Of a stretch of 64,000 nt of DNA, positions 8,083 to 17,324 are shown piece by piece. The notes beneath the pieces are model-generated. The model had not been told where the DNA came from and searched no databases. It worked only from the letters and a program-made list of their open reading frames with translations. The stretch's first letter is position 1. Each line of letters opens with the position of its first letter. This stretch comes from a bacterium (lineage in GTDB: Bacteria; Vulcanimicrobiota; Vulcanimicrobiia; Vulcanimicrobiales; SCRA01): contig SCRI01000002.1 of NCBI GenBank assembly GCA_004298675.1, forward strand, positions 1 through 64,000. The letters run 5' to 3'. The position numbers and the translations under genes are program-made.

Positions 8083-9587
8083 TGCAGCCGCTCCTCCAGC
8101 GCGGCGCGTGCGACCGCGGCATCGGAGAACGGGCGGCGCTCCGCTCCCACGATCTGATACTCCTCGTGTCCCTTGCCGGCGATCACCACGACGTCCGCCG
8201 GCGCGGCCGCCGCCACCGCCGCACCGATCGCCGCGGCGCGATCGGGCTCCACGTGGACCTCACAGCTCGCGCCGTGCGTCTGCGCCAACGTCACGCCCTC
8301 CAGTACCTCGTCGAGAATGCGCCGCGGATCCTCGCTGCGCGGGTTGTCGGAGGTGACGTAGAGCACGTCGGCGCGCCGCGCCGCGGCCGCTCCCATCAGC
8401 GGACGCTTGCCGCGGTCGCGATCGCCGCCGGCACCGAAGACCACGATGACCCTGCCGCGCGCGCCCGGACGCACGGCCTCCAAGACGTTGGCAATGCCGT
8501 CGGGCGTGTGGGCGTAGTCGACGATCACGGCCGGCAGCGTCCGCGCGCCGGCACCGCGCTCGGGCAACCGCACGCTCATCATCCGCCCCGGCACGTCGCG
8601 CACGCGCTCCAGGCTGCGCGCAATCGTTGCGAGATCGAGCCCGAGCGCAATCCCGCAGCCGGCGGCGCAGAGCGCGTTTGCAACGTTGAAGCGCCCGGGC
8701 AGGCGCAGCGCGACGGGCGCGGCCGCGGCGGCGTGGCGCAACACGAACCTCGTCTGCTCCGCGTTCACCTCCACGTGCTCGGCGCGCACGTCGGCGTCGC
8801 TCTCGTCGCCGATCGCGTAGCGCAGCGTACGCGCAACCGGCCACGCATCCGCCAGCCAATCGCGCGCAGTGGCATCGTCGGCGTTGAGCACCGCGCTCCC
8901 GGGCGCCTTCACGCGCTCGGACTGGCGCGCCGAACGCGCCAACAGCTCCGTAAAGAGCACGCGTTTCGCGGCCGCGTACGCCTCCAGCGTGCCGTGGAAG
9001 TCCAAGTGATCCTGCGTGAGATTCGTGAACGCCGCCACGTCGAACTCCACGTCGTCGGCGCGATGGAGCGCCAGCGCGTGCGAGCTCACCTCCATCACGA
9101 CGGCTCGTGCGCCGGCCGCGCGCACCTCCGCCAGCAGCTCCTGCAACTCCAACGCCAGGGGCGTGGTGTTCTCCAGAGCCCACGAACGATCGGCAAGGTG
9201 CGCCCCCAGCGTGCCGATGGCCGCGCAGGGCACACCGGCCTCCTCCAATACCGCCTGCACCAGATACGTCGTGGTGGTCTTGCCGTTGGTGCCGGTGATG
9301 CCGATGCAGCGCAGCGCGCGTGAGGGCTGGTCAAAGTACGCCGCCGCAAGCGACGAGAGCGTGGTATGGGCGTTCTCCACGACGATCGACTCCACGCCGG
9401 TAGGCAACACCAGCGGGCGTTCGCTCACCACGGCGGCGGCGCCCCGGCGGACCGCCTCGGCGACGAAGTCGTGGCCGTCGGCGCGCGCGCCGCGCAGGCA
9501 GACAAAGACGTCACCCGGGGTGACGCGGCGTGAGTCCACGGCGATGCGGCGCTGCGTTAGAGGCTTCACGCCGGCGTCTTCGGTCAC
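8079..9587 (-). CDS. murE: UDP-MurNAc-L-Ala-D-Glu--2,6-diaminopimelate ligase MurE
   Basis: Mur ligase that adds the third stem residue. The 502-residue product carries DSRRVTPGDVFVCLRG, ATP loop GITGTNGKTTTTYLV, MEVSSHALAL, NLTQDHLDFHG and, decisively, TSDNPRSEDP. The DNPR motif marks enzymes that use meso-diaminopimelate rather than L-lysine, so the organism should have A1-gamma-type, Gram-negative-like peptidoglycan. GTG start at 9587 overlaps the ftsI stop as GTGA. Confidence 0.95.
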   Translation of the reverse strand: MTEDAGVKPLTQRRIAVDSRRVTPGDVFVCLRGARADGHDFVAEAVRRGAAAVVSERPLVLPTGVESIVVENAHTTLSSLAAAYFDQPSRALRCIGITGTNGKTTTTYLVQAVLEEAGVPCAAIGTLGAHLADRSWALENTTPLALELQELLAEVRAAGARAVVMEVSSHALALHRADDVEFDVAAFTNLTQDHLDFHGTLEAYAAAKRVLFTELLARSARQSERVKAPGSAVLNADDATARDWLADAWPVARTLRYAIGDESDADVRAEHVEVNAEQTRFVLRHAAAAAPVALRLPGRFNVANALCAAGCGIALGLDLATIARSLERVRDVPGRMMSVRLPERGAGARTLPAVIVDYAHTPDGIANVLEAVRPGARGRVIVVFGAGGDRDRGKRPLMGAAAARRADVLYVTSDNPRSEDPRRILDEVLEGVTLAQTHGASCEVHVEPDRAAAIGAAVAAAAPADVVVIAGKGHEEYQIVGAERRPFSDAAVARAALEERLQ

Positions 9588-11341
9588 GGCCGCTTCGCCC
9601 CCGTGCGAGCCAAGCGTTCGTTCGGCACGACACCCGCATGCAGCATCGCTAAGCGTGCGATGCGAGCGAAGGCCGGCGCCGCGACTTCGGAGCCGTAGAT
9701 CGAGCCGCGCGGCCGCTCCACCTTCACGAGAATGACGAAACGTGGATGCTGGGCGGGGATCATGCCGATGAACGACGCGTTATACGCGCCGGAGGCATAG
9801 TAGCCGTCGATCGCGATCTGCGCGGTGCCGGTCTTGCCGGCCGTGGTATAGCCCGGCACTTGCGCGGTGGGATTGCCGGTGCCGCGCACCACCACTTCGC
9901 GCAGATAATGGCGCAACTGCGCTGCCACGCGCTCGGAGACGACGCGGCGCACCACCTCGGGCGCGTACTGGTAGAGCACGCTGCCGTCCGGCGCCAGCAG
10001 GCGGTCCAAGATGCGCGGGCGCAGCAGCATGCCACCGTTTGCAATCGCGGCGTAGGCCATTGCCAACTGCAGCGGCTCAACGGAGATGCCCTGACCGAAG
10101 GAGATCGTGGCCACGCCCACCCGATTCCAGCCGTCGGCGCCGGGCATGATACCGGGGTTCTCACCCGGCAATCCCACGTCGGTGGGGACACCGAAGCCGA
10201 AGGCGCGCACGGTGCTGTAGAGCGCGGAGGCCCCCACGCGCAGGCCGATCTCGGCCGCTCCGACATTGTGCGAGTAGGCGATGATGTCGTCGATGCTCTC
10301 GTAACGCTTGCCGGAGGCCATGAAGCCGTCCTCGGCGTTGTGGATGACGTGTCCGCCCACCTCGATGCGATCGTGCGCGGGGAACAGCGCGTGCGGCGGG
10401 ACGCCGTGTTCCAAAGCCGCTGCGGCGGTGATGAGCTTGAAGGTGGAGCCGGGCTCGTAGGAGTCCTCGACGGCGTGATCGCGCCAGGCGTCGGGCTTGG
10501 CGCGCCAGTAGGCGCCGGGATCGAAGTCCGGCAGGCTGGCCAGCGCCAAGATCGCGCCGGTATTGGGATCGAGCACGATCGCCGTGCCGCTGCGCGCGTG
10601 CCAGGTACGGATCTGCTGCCCCAGCGCCTGCTCGGTGACGAACTGCAGGTAGCGATCGACGGTGAGTTGCAGCGAGACGCCGGGCCGTGCCGGAACGACG
10701 ACCTCGGGCGCGAACGGGATGGGATCTCCGAAATGATCGGTTTCCAGCGTGATCTTCCCGGGAGCTCCGCGCAGCAGGCGATCGAAGGCGTACTCCAAGC
10801 CGGCGAGACCGTTCTCGTCCACGCCCACGAAGCCGAGGATCGGTGCGGCCAGCGTGCCGTCGGCGGCGGTGCGCTGCCCGGTCTCCTCGTGGATGACGTT
10901 GATGCCCGTGAGCGCCGCGTCGCGCAACCGCTGCGCCTGCGCCTGCGGAATCTTGCGTGCCACCCACGCGAACTCACCGCCGCCCGTGAGCAGCGGTTGC
11001 AGCTGCGTGGCGGGCAGGTGCAGGATCGACGCCAGGCGGCGCGCCGTCTCCTGCGGATCCTTGATCTGCGACGGAACGGCGAAGACGGATTCCGAGGGCT
11101 GGGAAGAGACCAGCACGAGCCCGTTGCGATCGAGGATCTCGCCGCGCCGCCCCGGCACGTCGAGCGACTCGCGCTGCTGCAGCAGCGCGTCGCGCGCGTA
11201 GACCTTGCCGTTGAGCACCTGCACGTCGAACAGACGCCACGTGAGATACGCGCCGAGCACGAGGAGCAGTGCGAAGAACCACTTCGCCCGCATGGGAGGG
11301 ATGCGGGCGAAGCTGCGGTGACGAGTCAATCGAGGCCGCAC
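9584..11341 (-). CDS. ftsI: Septal class B penicillin-binding protein (FtsI/PBP3)
   Basis: Septal D,D-transpeptidase that crosslinks peptidoglycan made by FtsW. The 585-residue product has one N-terminal membrane anchor (about residues 20-35), the GRRGEILDRNG motif of the class B N-terminal domain, and a transpeptidase domain with SxxK = STFK at 299-302, SxN = SHN at 357-359 and KTGT at 503-506. No PASTA repeats follow. The GTG at 11341 starts 1 nt after the ftsL stop; an internal Met at residue 17 is an alternative start closer to the membrane helix. Confidence 0.93.
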   Translation of the reverse strand: MRPRLTRHRSFARIPPMRAKWFFALLLVLGAYLTWRLFDVQVLNGKVYARDALLQQRESLDVPGRRGEILDRNGLVLVSSQPSESVFAVPSQIKDPQETARRLASILHLPATQLQPLLTGGGEFAWVARKIPQAQAQRLRDAALTGINVIHEETGQRTAADGTLAAPILGFVGVDENGLAGLEYAFDRLLRGAPGKITLETDHFGDPIPFAPEVVVPARPGVSLQLTVDRYLQFVTEQALGQQIRTWHARSGTAIVLDPNTGAILALASLPDFDPGAYWRAKPDAWRDHAVEDSYEPGSTFKLITAAAALEHGVPPHALFPAHDRIEVGGHVIHNAEDGFMASGKRYESIDDIIAYSHNVGAAEIGLRVGASALYSTVRAFGFGVPTDVGLPGENPGIMPGADGWNRVGVATISFGQGISVEPLQLAMAYAAIANGGMLLRPRILDRLLAPDGSVLYQYAPEVVRRVVSERVAAQLRHYLREVVVRGTGNPTAQVPGYTTAGKTGTAQIAIDGYYASGAYNASFIGMIPAQHPRFVILVKVERPRGSIYGSEVAAPAFARIARLAMLHAGVVPNERLARTGAKRP

Positions 11342-11342
11342 G

Positions 11343-11750
11343 CTACCGCATCCGGAAGATCGTACCTAGCGGCAGCGGCCAGCGCGACGCCACCGCCGGC
11401 GGCGGGACCAAACGCACGACCAGCTCCGTGCCCGGATCCTTCATGCCCAGGCGTTTGGCGATGGCGGCCAAGCGTTGCGGTGACTGCAGACGCGCCGCCT
11501 CGTCCTGCAAGACGAGGTGCTCGGTGCGCGCCGCCTGCAGCTCGCTCTGTGCATGCGCGTAGCTGTACCCCAAACTCGTGACGTGGGCCATGAGCCCGAC
11601 GTAGGCCATCACGGCCAGGAAGGGCACCGCCGCGCAGACGGCGATCCGCAGCCACATGGCGCGGCGCATGGTGGCACCGCGCCGTGGCCGCGTCAGCTCG
11701 CGCTCGCGCCGGCGCGGATCGGGGGACGGAAGGAGACGCGCGGCGATCAC
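11343..11750 (-). CDS. ftsL: FtsL-like small cell division membrane protein
   Basis: A 135-residue protein with a basic N-terminus, one transmembrane helix (about residues 33-55) and a downstream helical segment rich in Ala, Gln and Leu compatible with a short coiled coil, ending in a proline-containing tail. Size, topology and position between rsmH and ftsI are those of FtsL, which bridges FtsB/FtsQ and the FtsWI complex. FtsL is poorly conserved in sequence, so the call depends mainly on context. GTG start overlaps the rsmH stop (GTGA). Confidence 0.8.
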   Translation of the reverse strand: MIAARLLPSPDPRRRERELTRPRRGATMRRAMWLRIAVCAAVPFLAVMAYVGLMAHVTSLGYSYAHAQSELQAARTEHLVLQDEAARLQSPQRLAAIAKRLGMKDPGTELVVRLVPPPAVASRWPLPLGTIFRMR

Positions 11751-12631
11751 GACGGCTCCTCTCGTTTACGCGCGGCACGCAGCTTCGAGCTCCGAGCGCG
11801 GGGGTTGGCCTGACGTTCGGCCTCGCTCGGCGTGACGGGTTTGCGGGTCAGCACCTCCAGACGGCGGTCGCTGCGGAAGTGCTCTTTGACGATCTTGTCC
11901 TCTAGCGAGTGGAAGGAGATGGCGACGATACGCCCACCTTCGACGATGCGATCGGTGGCCGCCACGAGCGACTCGCGCAGCGCGCCCAGCTCGTCGTTGA
12001 CGGCGATCCGCAGGGCCTGGAAGGTGCGGGTAGCGGGGTGGATGCGCTCGCGATGGCCATAACGGTGCAGCACACCCGCGATCAGCGCGGCCAAGCCCGT
12101 GGTGGTAAGGGGGAGACGGCCCTCTTCGCGGCGGCGCACGATCGCACGCGCGATGCGCCGCGCCGCTCGCTCCTGGCCGTACTCGAAGATGATCTGCGCC
12201 AATTCGGCCTCGCCAAGTGCCCCCAACATCTCGGCGGCGGTGGGGCCGGTGGTCGGATCGAGCCGCATGTCCAACGTCGCCTCCTCACGAAAACTCATGC
12301 CGCGCTCGGCGGCGTCCAACTGCATCGACGAAACTCCCAAGTCGTACAGAATCCCATCGATGGTGCCGGCGCCCAGCGCGTCGAGCCGGTGCCCCAACTC
12401 CCTGAAGTTGGCATGCACCAGCGTGAATCGCTCGGCCGGAAAATCCGCGCACCGCTCTCGCGCCTGGGGGTCGGCGTCGAAGGCGATCAGCCGCCCGGTG
12501 GAGAGCCGCTCGAGGATCCTCCGCGCATGCCCGCCGCCGCCAAACGTAGCGTCGACGTACGTGCCCTGCGGACGAATCGCCAGATACTCGAGCGCCTCGG
12601 CCAAGAGCACGGGGACGTGCCCCGCGTCCAT
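11747..12631 (-). CDS. rsmH: 16S rRNA (cytosine(1402)-N(4))-methyltransferase RsmH (MraW)
   Basis: SAM-dependent methyltransferase acting on C1402 of 16S rRNA in the 30S subunit. The 294-residue product begins [17 protein letters not shown], has the SAM-binding DATFGGGGHARRIL, and the family motifs ILYDLGVSSMQLD, MSFREEATLDMR, RTFQALRIAVNDEL and SFHSLEDKIVKE. ATG at 12631 shares one base with the mraZ TGA stop (TGATG), so translation is probably coupled. Confidence 0.95.
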   Translation of the reverse strand: MDAGHVPVLLAEALEYLAIRPQGTYVDATFGGGGHARRILERLSTGRLIAFDADPQARERCADFPAERFTLVHANFRELGHRLDALGAGTIDGILYDLGVSSMQLDAAERGMSFREEATLDMRLDPTTGPTAAEMLGALGEAELAQIIFEYGQERAARRIARAIVRRREEGRLPLTTTGLAALIAGVLHRYGHRERIHPATRTFQALRIAVNDELGALRESLVAATDRIVEGGRIVAISFHSLEDKIVKEHFRSDRRLEVLTRKPVTPSEAERQANPRARSSKLRAARKREEPS

Positions 12632-13071
12632 CAGTAGAGGCCTAGCTCCGTCATCAGATCGGCGACGTTCTCAACTTCCGGCTGCCGGTGATACGCCTGC
12701 GCGCTCCACATCTCCACGCGCGTCAGCGTTCCGACGAGCACCACCTCCCGTTCGATGCCCGCGTCTCTGCGAAGGTTGGGGGGAATGAGCAGGCGCCCTT
12801 GCCCGTCCGTCGAGACCTCTTCGGTGCTGCCGAAGAGGCGGCGGACGAATCGACGGTACCGCTCGTCCTTCCGAGGTGCGGCCTCCAGCCGGTCGCAGAA
12901 TGCCTCCCACGCCCGCTGGGGGTAGATTGCCAGACAGGGATCCGGCGGCGCGATCGTGATGACGAAAGCCCCACCCAGTCGCTCGCGGAGCCGGGCAGGC
13001 ACGACCAGTCGCCCCTTGTCATCGAGCCGAAGCTCGTACGACCCCGAAAAACGGGGGAACTCGGACGCCAC
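12631..13071 (-). CDS. mraZ: Transcriptional regulator MraZ
   Basis: DNA-binding regulator of the division operon with two SpoVT/AbrB-type MraZ half-domains: residues near 12-50 ([19 protein letters not shown]) and near 85-125 ([19 protein letters not shown]). Starting at the GTG at 13071 gives 146 residues, the usual MraZ length; the open frame continues 25 codons upstream through the promoter and operator, so that extension is rejected. First gene of the operon. The four upstream repeats (separate entry) match the way MraZ recognises its own promoter. Confidence 0.93.
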   Translation of the reverse strand: MASEFPRFSGSYELRLDDKGRLVVPARLRERLGGAFVITIAPPDPCLAIYPQRAWEAFCDRLEAAPRKDERYRRFVRRLFGSTEEVSTDGQGRLLIPPNLRRDAGIEREVVLVGTLTRVEMWSAQAYHRQPEVENVADLMTELGLY

Positions 13072-13078
13072 TGACTTA

Positions 13079-13112
13079 CCACTTGGCTCCACTCTCGACC
13101 ATTTGCAACCAC
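13079..13112 (-). promoter_or_regulatory. MraZ operator: four TGG-type repeats at 10-bp spacing
   Basis: On the minus strand GTGG, ATGG, GTGG and GTGG occur at exactly 10-bp intervals (plus-strand CCAC/CCAT at 13109, 13099, 13089 and 13079), placed between the -10 box and the mraZ start. Known MraZ proteins bind three or four short TGG-containing direct repeats with a 10-bp period upstream of mraZ. The first repeat overlaps the -10 element by two bases, which suits autorepression. Confidence 0.8.
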
Positions 13113-13139
13113 TATACCCTAGCGCACCTGAAGAAGCAA
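13111..13139 (-). promoter_or_regulatory. Promoter of the mraZ division/cell-wall operon
   Basis: Minus-strand -35 TTGCTT (13139-13134) and -10 TATAGT (13116-13111) separated by exactly 17 bp, near sigma70 consensus. The transcript should start around 13104, about 30 nt before the mraZ GTG, so the MraZ repeats fall in the -10 and early leader. Confidence 0.72.
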
Positions 13140-13193
13140 CCTCCACGGCATCCCAAAGGTGAGAGCAGCGCGAGGCGACAAACTCGCTCTACG

Positions 13194-13667
13194 TTGCTGC
13201 GTCCGCTGCTTATCCCGGCCACCGCTGTCGTGCTCGCCGCCGTCCTAGCCGGTTGCGGGTCCGGTGGCTTGTTGCCCCCTGGTCCCGGCGGCGCGTCGCT
13301 GCACGGGATGGTCGTGGCCGCCTCGGCCCAGAGCCGGGTTCCGGAGCGCCTGACCTACGCGATGGTGCGGGCGGAGTCCGCGGGTGATCCCACGGCGCTC
13401 TCGCGGACCGGCGCGATGGGTTTGATGCAGCTGATGCCCCAGACCGCGCGCGCCTACCGCGTGGACGACCCCTACGACCCCTGGCAGAATCTGGTCGGCG
13501 GCACGCGCTACCTCCACGACTTGCTCGCGCGCTACCACGGCAACGTCACGCTGGCCGTGGCGGCATACAACGCCGGGCCGCGCGCCGTGGACCGCTACCG
13601 CGGGATCCCGCCGTTCACCGAGACGCGCGCCTACGTGTCACGCGTGCTAAGGGACCTCGGCTCGTAA
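13194..13667 (+). CDS. Lytic transglycosylase lipoprotein (SLT/GH23 domain)
   Basis: Exported enzyme that cleaves MurNAc-GlcNAc bonds. From a TTG at 13194 the 157-residue product begins with a short lipoprotein signal ending in lipobox VLAGC, then a compact SLT domain: catalytic Glu in [30 protein letters not shown] and [12 protein letters not shown]. The frame is open back to an ATG at 13083, but that start would run across the mraZ promoter and bury the signal peptide; no strong ribosome binding site decides the matter. Divergent from mraZ and 3 nt before the LptF/G permease gene. Confidence 0.85.
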   Translation: MLRPLLIPATAVVLAAVLAGCGSGGLLPPGPGGASLHGMVVAASAQSRVPERLTYAMVRAESAGDPTALSRTGAMGLMQLMPQTARAYRVDDPYDPWQNLVGGTRYLHDLLARYHGNVTLAVAAYNAGPRAVDRYRGIPPFTETRAYVSRVLRDLGS

Positions 13668-13670
13668 TCG

Positions 13671-14825
13671 ATGGCGGCCAGCAGCCTGCGCGCGTTGCGA
13701 ACCACGCCGCCTAGCGGCCGCCCCGCGTTCTCGATCCTCGATCGTTACCTGCTGGCCGAGTGCGTGGGGCCCTTCGGGTTCGCGCTGGCGGCCTTTCTGC
13801 TCTTCGAATTCATCAACTTCTTCTTCTTAGCCGCGGACTACATCATCAACGCACACGCGCCGGTGGGCTTGGTGTTGCGCTTCCTGGTCTTCCGCGTGCC
13901 ACTGGTGGTCCCGATGGCGGCCCCCTTCGCCTGCCTCTTCGCGACGATGATGGCCTTCGGGCGCCTCGCCGCCGACAACGAGATCACCGCCCTACGCACC
14001 AGCGGCGTGAGCTTCACGCGCATCTGCACGCCGCTCTTGCTGAGCGGTGTCGCGATCTTCATCTCGACGTATCTCATCAACGAGCACGTCACACCGTACA
14101 CGGTCGATCTCTCGACGCGCTCGTTCTACCAGATCGTCTATCGCACGGCGACGCTGCCCGTCGAGCCCCAGTTCTTCCGGCGCGATCCCGAGAGCGGGCG
14201 CATCTTCTATGTGACGCGCATGGAGCCGGACGGGCGCACGATGGACGGCGTCATGATCTTCGAGCCCGGGCGCACCGATTTCTTTCAGAAGGTCACGACG
14301 GCGCAGCGCGCCTTCATCCTCAACGAGCAGTTGGTGCTGCAAAACACGCGTCAGGTTGCGTTCCGGCCCGATGGTACGGTAGCATACAGCGTGACCGGCA
14401 AGACCGTGACCGTTCCGCTGCCGCTGCAGGAGACGGCCTCGCAGTTCCTCTCGACGTCGAATACGGACCCCTACACGATGTCGTCGCGACAATTGGGTAC
14501 GCAGGTCAGCGCGATGAAGGCACAGGGGTTGGGCGGACCCTCCGTCGGTATCTTGGAGATCACGCTGGCACAGAAGCTCGCCTATCCCTTCGGCGCGTTC
14601 ATCGCGGTGCTGATCGGCATTCCTTTGGCCACGCGTTTTGGTAAGAAAGGGCGCGCGCTGGGCATCACGCTCTCCATCGTCGTGCTCTTCATCTATCAGC
14701 TCTTCATGGCGGCGATGGCCGCCCTGGGACGCAATGGCGAGATCAACGCCTACGCGGCCGCTTGGATTCCCAACGTCGTCACCGGCGTGGCCGGAGGCAT
14801 CCTACTCTACATCGAGGACCGCTAG
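13671..14825 (+). CDS. LptF/LptG family permease (YjgP/YjgQ)
   Basis: Inner-membrane half of the LPS export ABC transporter. The 384-residue product has the family layout: N-terminal ILDRYLLAE entry helix and three membrane helices to about residue 150, a periplasmic beta-jellyroll region with FFRRDPESGRIFYVTR, and three C-terminal helices containing GILEITLAQKLAYPFGAFIA and FGKKGRALG. Only one LptF/G homologue is seen here, so it may act as a homodimer or pair with one elsewhere. It runs directly into the LptD-like gene (stop TAG followed at once by GTG). Confidence 0.88.
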   Translation: MAASSLRALRTTPPSGRPAFSILDRYLLAECVGPFGFALAAFLLFEFINFFFLAADYIINAHAPVGLVLRFLVFRVPLVVPMAAPFACLFATMMAFGRLAADNEITALRTSGVSFTRICTPLLLSGVAIFISTYLINEHVTPYTVDLSTRSFYQIVYRTATLPVEPQFFRRDPESGRIFYVTRMEPDGRTMDGVMIFEPGRTDFFQKVTTAQRAFILNEQLVLQNTRQVAFRPDGTVAYSVTGKTVTVPLPLQETASQFLSTSNTDPYTMSSRQLGTQVSAMKAQGLGGPSVGILEITLAQKLAYPFGAFIAVLIGIPLATRFGKKGRALGITLSIVVLFIYQLFMAAMAALGRNGEINAYAAAWIPNVVTGVAGGILLYIEDR

Positions 14826-17321
14826 GTGCGTTTCGTCGCTCTGCTGCTGGCGCTGGCCTTCACCAGCGTCTCCCTGCTCCCCGCGCGTGCCGCGGAGCCG
14901 GTACCACAACCGCTAACTACGGACAGCGCGAGCGCGCCGTGCTCGGTCGCGCAGGCGTACCCGAGCACAACGCCATCCGAATCACCGTCGGCACAGCCCT
15001 CGGCATCGGCCTCACCATCGCCGTCGCCCTCACCCGCGCTGACGCCGCTGCCGTTCACGCATCCCGGCCAGGGCATCCCGATTCTCGTTCCGCCACAGCC
15101 CACGCCCACACCGCCTGCGGTGACGCCACCGCCGCCGCCCACGCCCACACCGGTTCCCACCGGCAGCGCCGGCCCAGTCTTCCTGGTGCATCCAAGCCCG
15201 CTTCCACCGGGCGCATCGCCGACGCCGGTACCCACCATTCCGCCCGCCGGGGCCTCACCCGTGCCGGCGGAGGTTCCCACGCCAGCGGGTCCCACACCGA
15301 TTCCCACGCTTGGCCCCGATCAAGTCGCCGTGATCGCCGATCGCGTCACCGGTACCAATGCCGAACATCAGCCCATGGACGCCGACGGCAACGTGCGCGT
15401 CTACTACCGCGACGCCATCCTCAGCGGCGATCACGCGCACTACGACGGGGATCGCACGATCACGCTCACCGGAAATCCCAGCCTGCGCAATCAGCGCGGC
15501 GACGCCGTCCTCAACGCTCAGGTGATCACGTTCGATACCGTCAAGGGTTTGGCGACGCTCACCGGCGGAACGGGAGCCACGACCGAAGGCGTGGAGCACG
15601 GACGCCTCTACTATACCGGCACGCGCATCGAAGCGCTGCGCAGCGGCGTGACGCACATCGACCAGCCGTCCTTCACCACCTGCGACGTTCCAAAGGCCGG
15701 CTATCACATCGCGGCACGCTCGGCCGACCTCTACCCGAACGACAAGCTCATCGCACGCAAGGCGGTGCTCTACCTCGGCCTCATCCCCGTCGCCTACATT
15801 CCCGTGCTGGTGATCGGGTTGGCGCGGCGCCCGGCGCGTTTCGTCAACTCCTCGACGCCGGAGCTAGGTTACACGCAGACCACCGGCGTCTTCGCCAAGG
15901 AGCGGCTGGGCTTCTATCGCAGCGACGACTGGTACGGCTACTACGTGCTCAACTACTTCCAGAAGTTGGGCATGGAGTTGGGATACGTTGCCTTCTATCG
16001 CCGCGCTGACAATCGGCGCAGCGGCTCGATCAACTTCGACGACTTCAACTACAACAAGCTCAGCGGCGGGCAGAAGCGCTACAACCTCGCGATCAACGAC
16101 GCGGAAAACTTCTCGCAACGGCTGCGCGGTAACTTCGCCTTCACCTACAACGGCAACTACGGCCCGTTCGTCTACCTGCCGCCATCGTTCTCGCTGAACT
16201 CCAGCGTCTCGTACGCGGGCATCCGCGGCCAGGAGAACTACACCTTCTCACGTTATCAGTCCGGCAGCCAGCAGGCCAACACCGCCTACGGCTTCACGGA
16301 TAGCCGGCAGTTGAGCGCCCACGTCAGCGAACAGATCAACATCAGCCAGTCCTCCAATCGCAACGAGCTCTTCACCACCGGCAACACCGACGTGCTCCAC
16401 CTGAACTCACTGACGCACGTCACGGAGCGGGGATTCGACGCCGACATCAACGTCGACAAGACCAATCAGACCTTCCTCGCCGGCATCGACAAGCTTCCGG
16501 AGATCACGCTGCGGCCGCATCTGCGCAGCTTTACGCGCTTCCCCTACTCGCTGAACTTCGTCCTGGGCCGCTATCACGAGTTTCCCACCAACGTGGAGAC
16601 CAGCAAAGAGGAGGCCAACCTCACGTTGGGACCCGTGTACTACCGGGTCTTCAACAACACCGACTTCAACATGGGCGTGAACGTGCGTCAGGACGTCTAC
16701 GGGACCGGCGACGAGAAGGCGCAGATCACGCAAAACATGGCGCTCTCCTCCACCTTCGGCCGGCACGTCACCAACTCGCTGAGCTATAACGAGATCAACA
16801 CCAACGGCAACCGCTTCGGACCGTTCCAGACCTTGGACGTACTAGGCGGAAATTCGTCATCGGCTCAGGACGTGCTGCGCGTCTTCAACCAGAGCTACTA
16901 CAACCTCACGCTCTCCACGGGCACCAGCTTCAACCACATCGCGCAGCCGGTATCGTACCAACTGACGCTGCGTCCGTTCAGCGTGGCGTACGTGCAACTA
17001 GGCGGCTCGTACGATCCCAGCTACTCGAAGTTTGGCCCAACCAACGTGCAGATCGCCACGCCCTTCGGGCACGACAGCGAGATCCAAATCGCAGCGAACG
17101 TCTTCTACGGCGGCGTCTTCGGCCAGCGCGGCATCCGCAACAAAGCCATCTACTACCGCCACATCGTCGGCAACTGTTACGAAGTGCAGCTCAGCTACCG
17201 CGAAGACCTCAAAGAGTTCGACGCGACCATCAATTTGCTGGCCTTCCCCAGCCGCGCGGCCAGCTTCGGCATCAACCAAAACGGCCCGATCATCCCACAG
17301 AGCTTCACCTACGGCGGCTAG
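14826..17321 (+). CDS. LptD-like outer membrane LPS assembly protein
   Basis: An 831-residue exported protein: signal peptide to about residue 22, a long Pro/Ser/Thr-rich spacer (about 35-165), an OstA/LptA-type jellyroll (residues about 170-250, including ADRVTGTNAEHQ and HAHYDGDRTITLTGNP), then a large region with amphipathic beta strands and many aromatic residues, as in LptD barrels. The jellyroll plus barrel and the location directly after lptF/G indicate LPS insertion into the outer membrane. The N-terminal spacer is unusual for LptD. The GTG start abuts the previous stop; family assignment is good, orthology to E. coli LptD less certain. Confidence 0.8.
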   Translation: MRFVALLLALAFTSVSLLPARAAEPVPQPLTTDSASAPCSVAQAYPSTTPSESPSAQPSASASPSPSPSPALTPLPFTHPGQGIPILVPPQPTPTPPAVTPPPPPTPTPVPTGSAGPVFLVHPSPLPPGASPTPVPTIPPAGASPVPAEVPTPAGPTPIPTLGPDQVAVIADRVTGTNAEHQPMDADGNVRVYYRDAILSGDHAHYDGDRTITLTGNPSLRNQRGDAVLNAQVITFDTVKGLATLTGGTGATTEGVEHGRLYYTGTRIEALRSGVTHIDQPSFTTCDVPKAGYHIAARSADLYPNDKLIARKAVLYLGLIPVAYIPVLVIGLARRPARFVNSSTPELGYTQTTGVFAKERLGFYRSDDWYGYYVLNYFQKLGMELGYVAFYRRADNRRSGSINFDDFNYNKLSGGQKRYNLAINDAENFSQRLRGNFAFTYNGNYGPFVYLPPSFSLNSSVSYAGIRGQENYTFSRYQSGSQQANTAYGFTDSRQLSAHVSEQINISQSSNRNELFTTGNTDVLHLNSLTHVTERGFDADINVDKTNQTFLAGIDKLPEITLRPHLRSFTRFPYSLNFVLGRYHEFPTNVETSKEEANLTLGPVYYRVFNNTDFNMGVNVRQDVYGTGDEKAQITQNMALSSTFGRHVTNSLSYNEINTNGNRFGPFQTLDVLGGNSSSAQDVLRVFNQSYYNLTLSTGTSFNHIAQPVSYQLTLRPFSVAYVQLGGSYDPSYSKFGPTNVQIATPFGHDSEIQIAANVFYGGVFGQRGIRNKAIYYRHIVGNCYEVQLSYREDLKEFDATINLLAFPSRAASFGINQNGPIIPQSFTYGG

Positions 17322-17324
17322 ACT

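Noticed and set aside
13083-13193. N-terminal extension of the lytic transglycosylase from the ATG at 13083
   Set aside because: It would place coding sequence over the mraZ promoter and MraZ repeats and put about 37 residues before a clean lipoprotein signal.
14990-15300. Short tandem-looking repeats as a possible repeat array
   Set aside because: They are the Pro/Ser/Thr-coding spacer of the LptD-like gene with irregular units; no constant repeat and spacer as in CRISPR.
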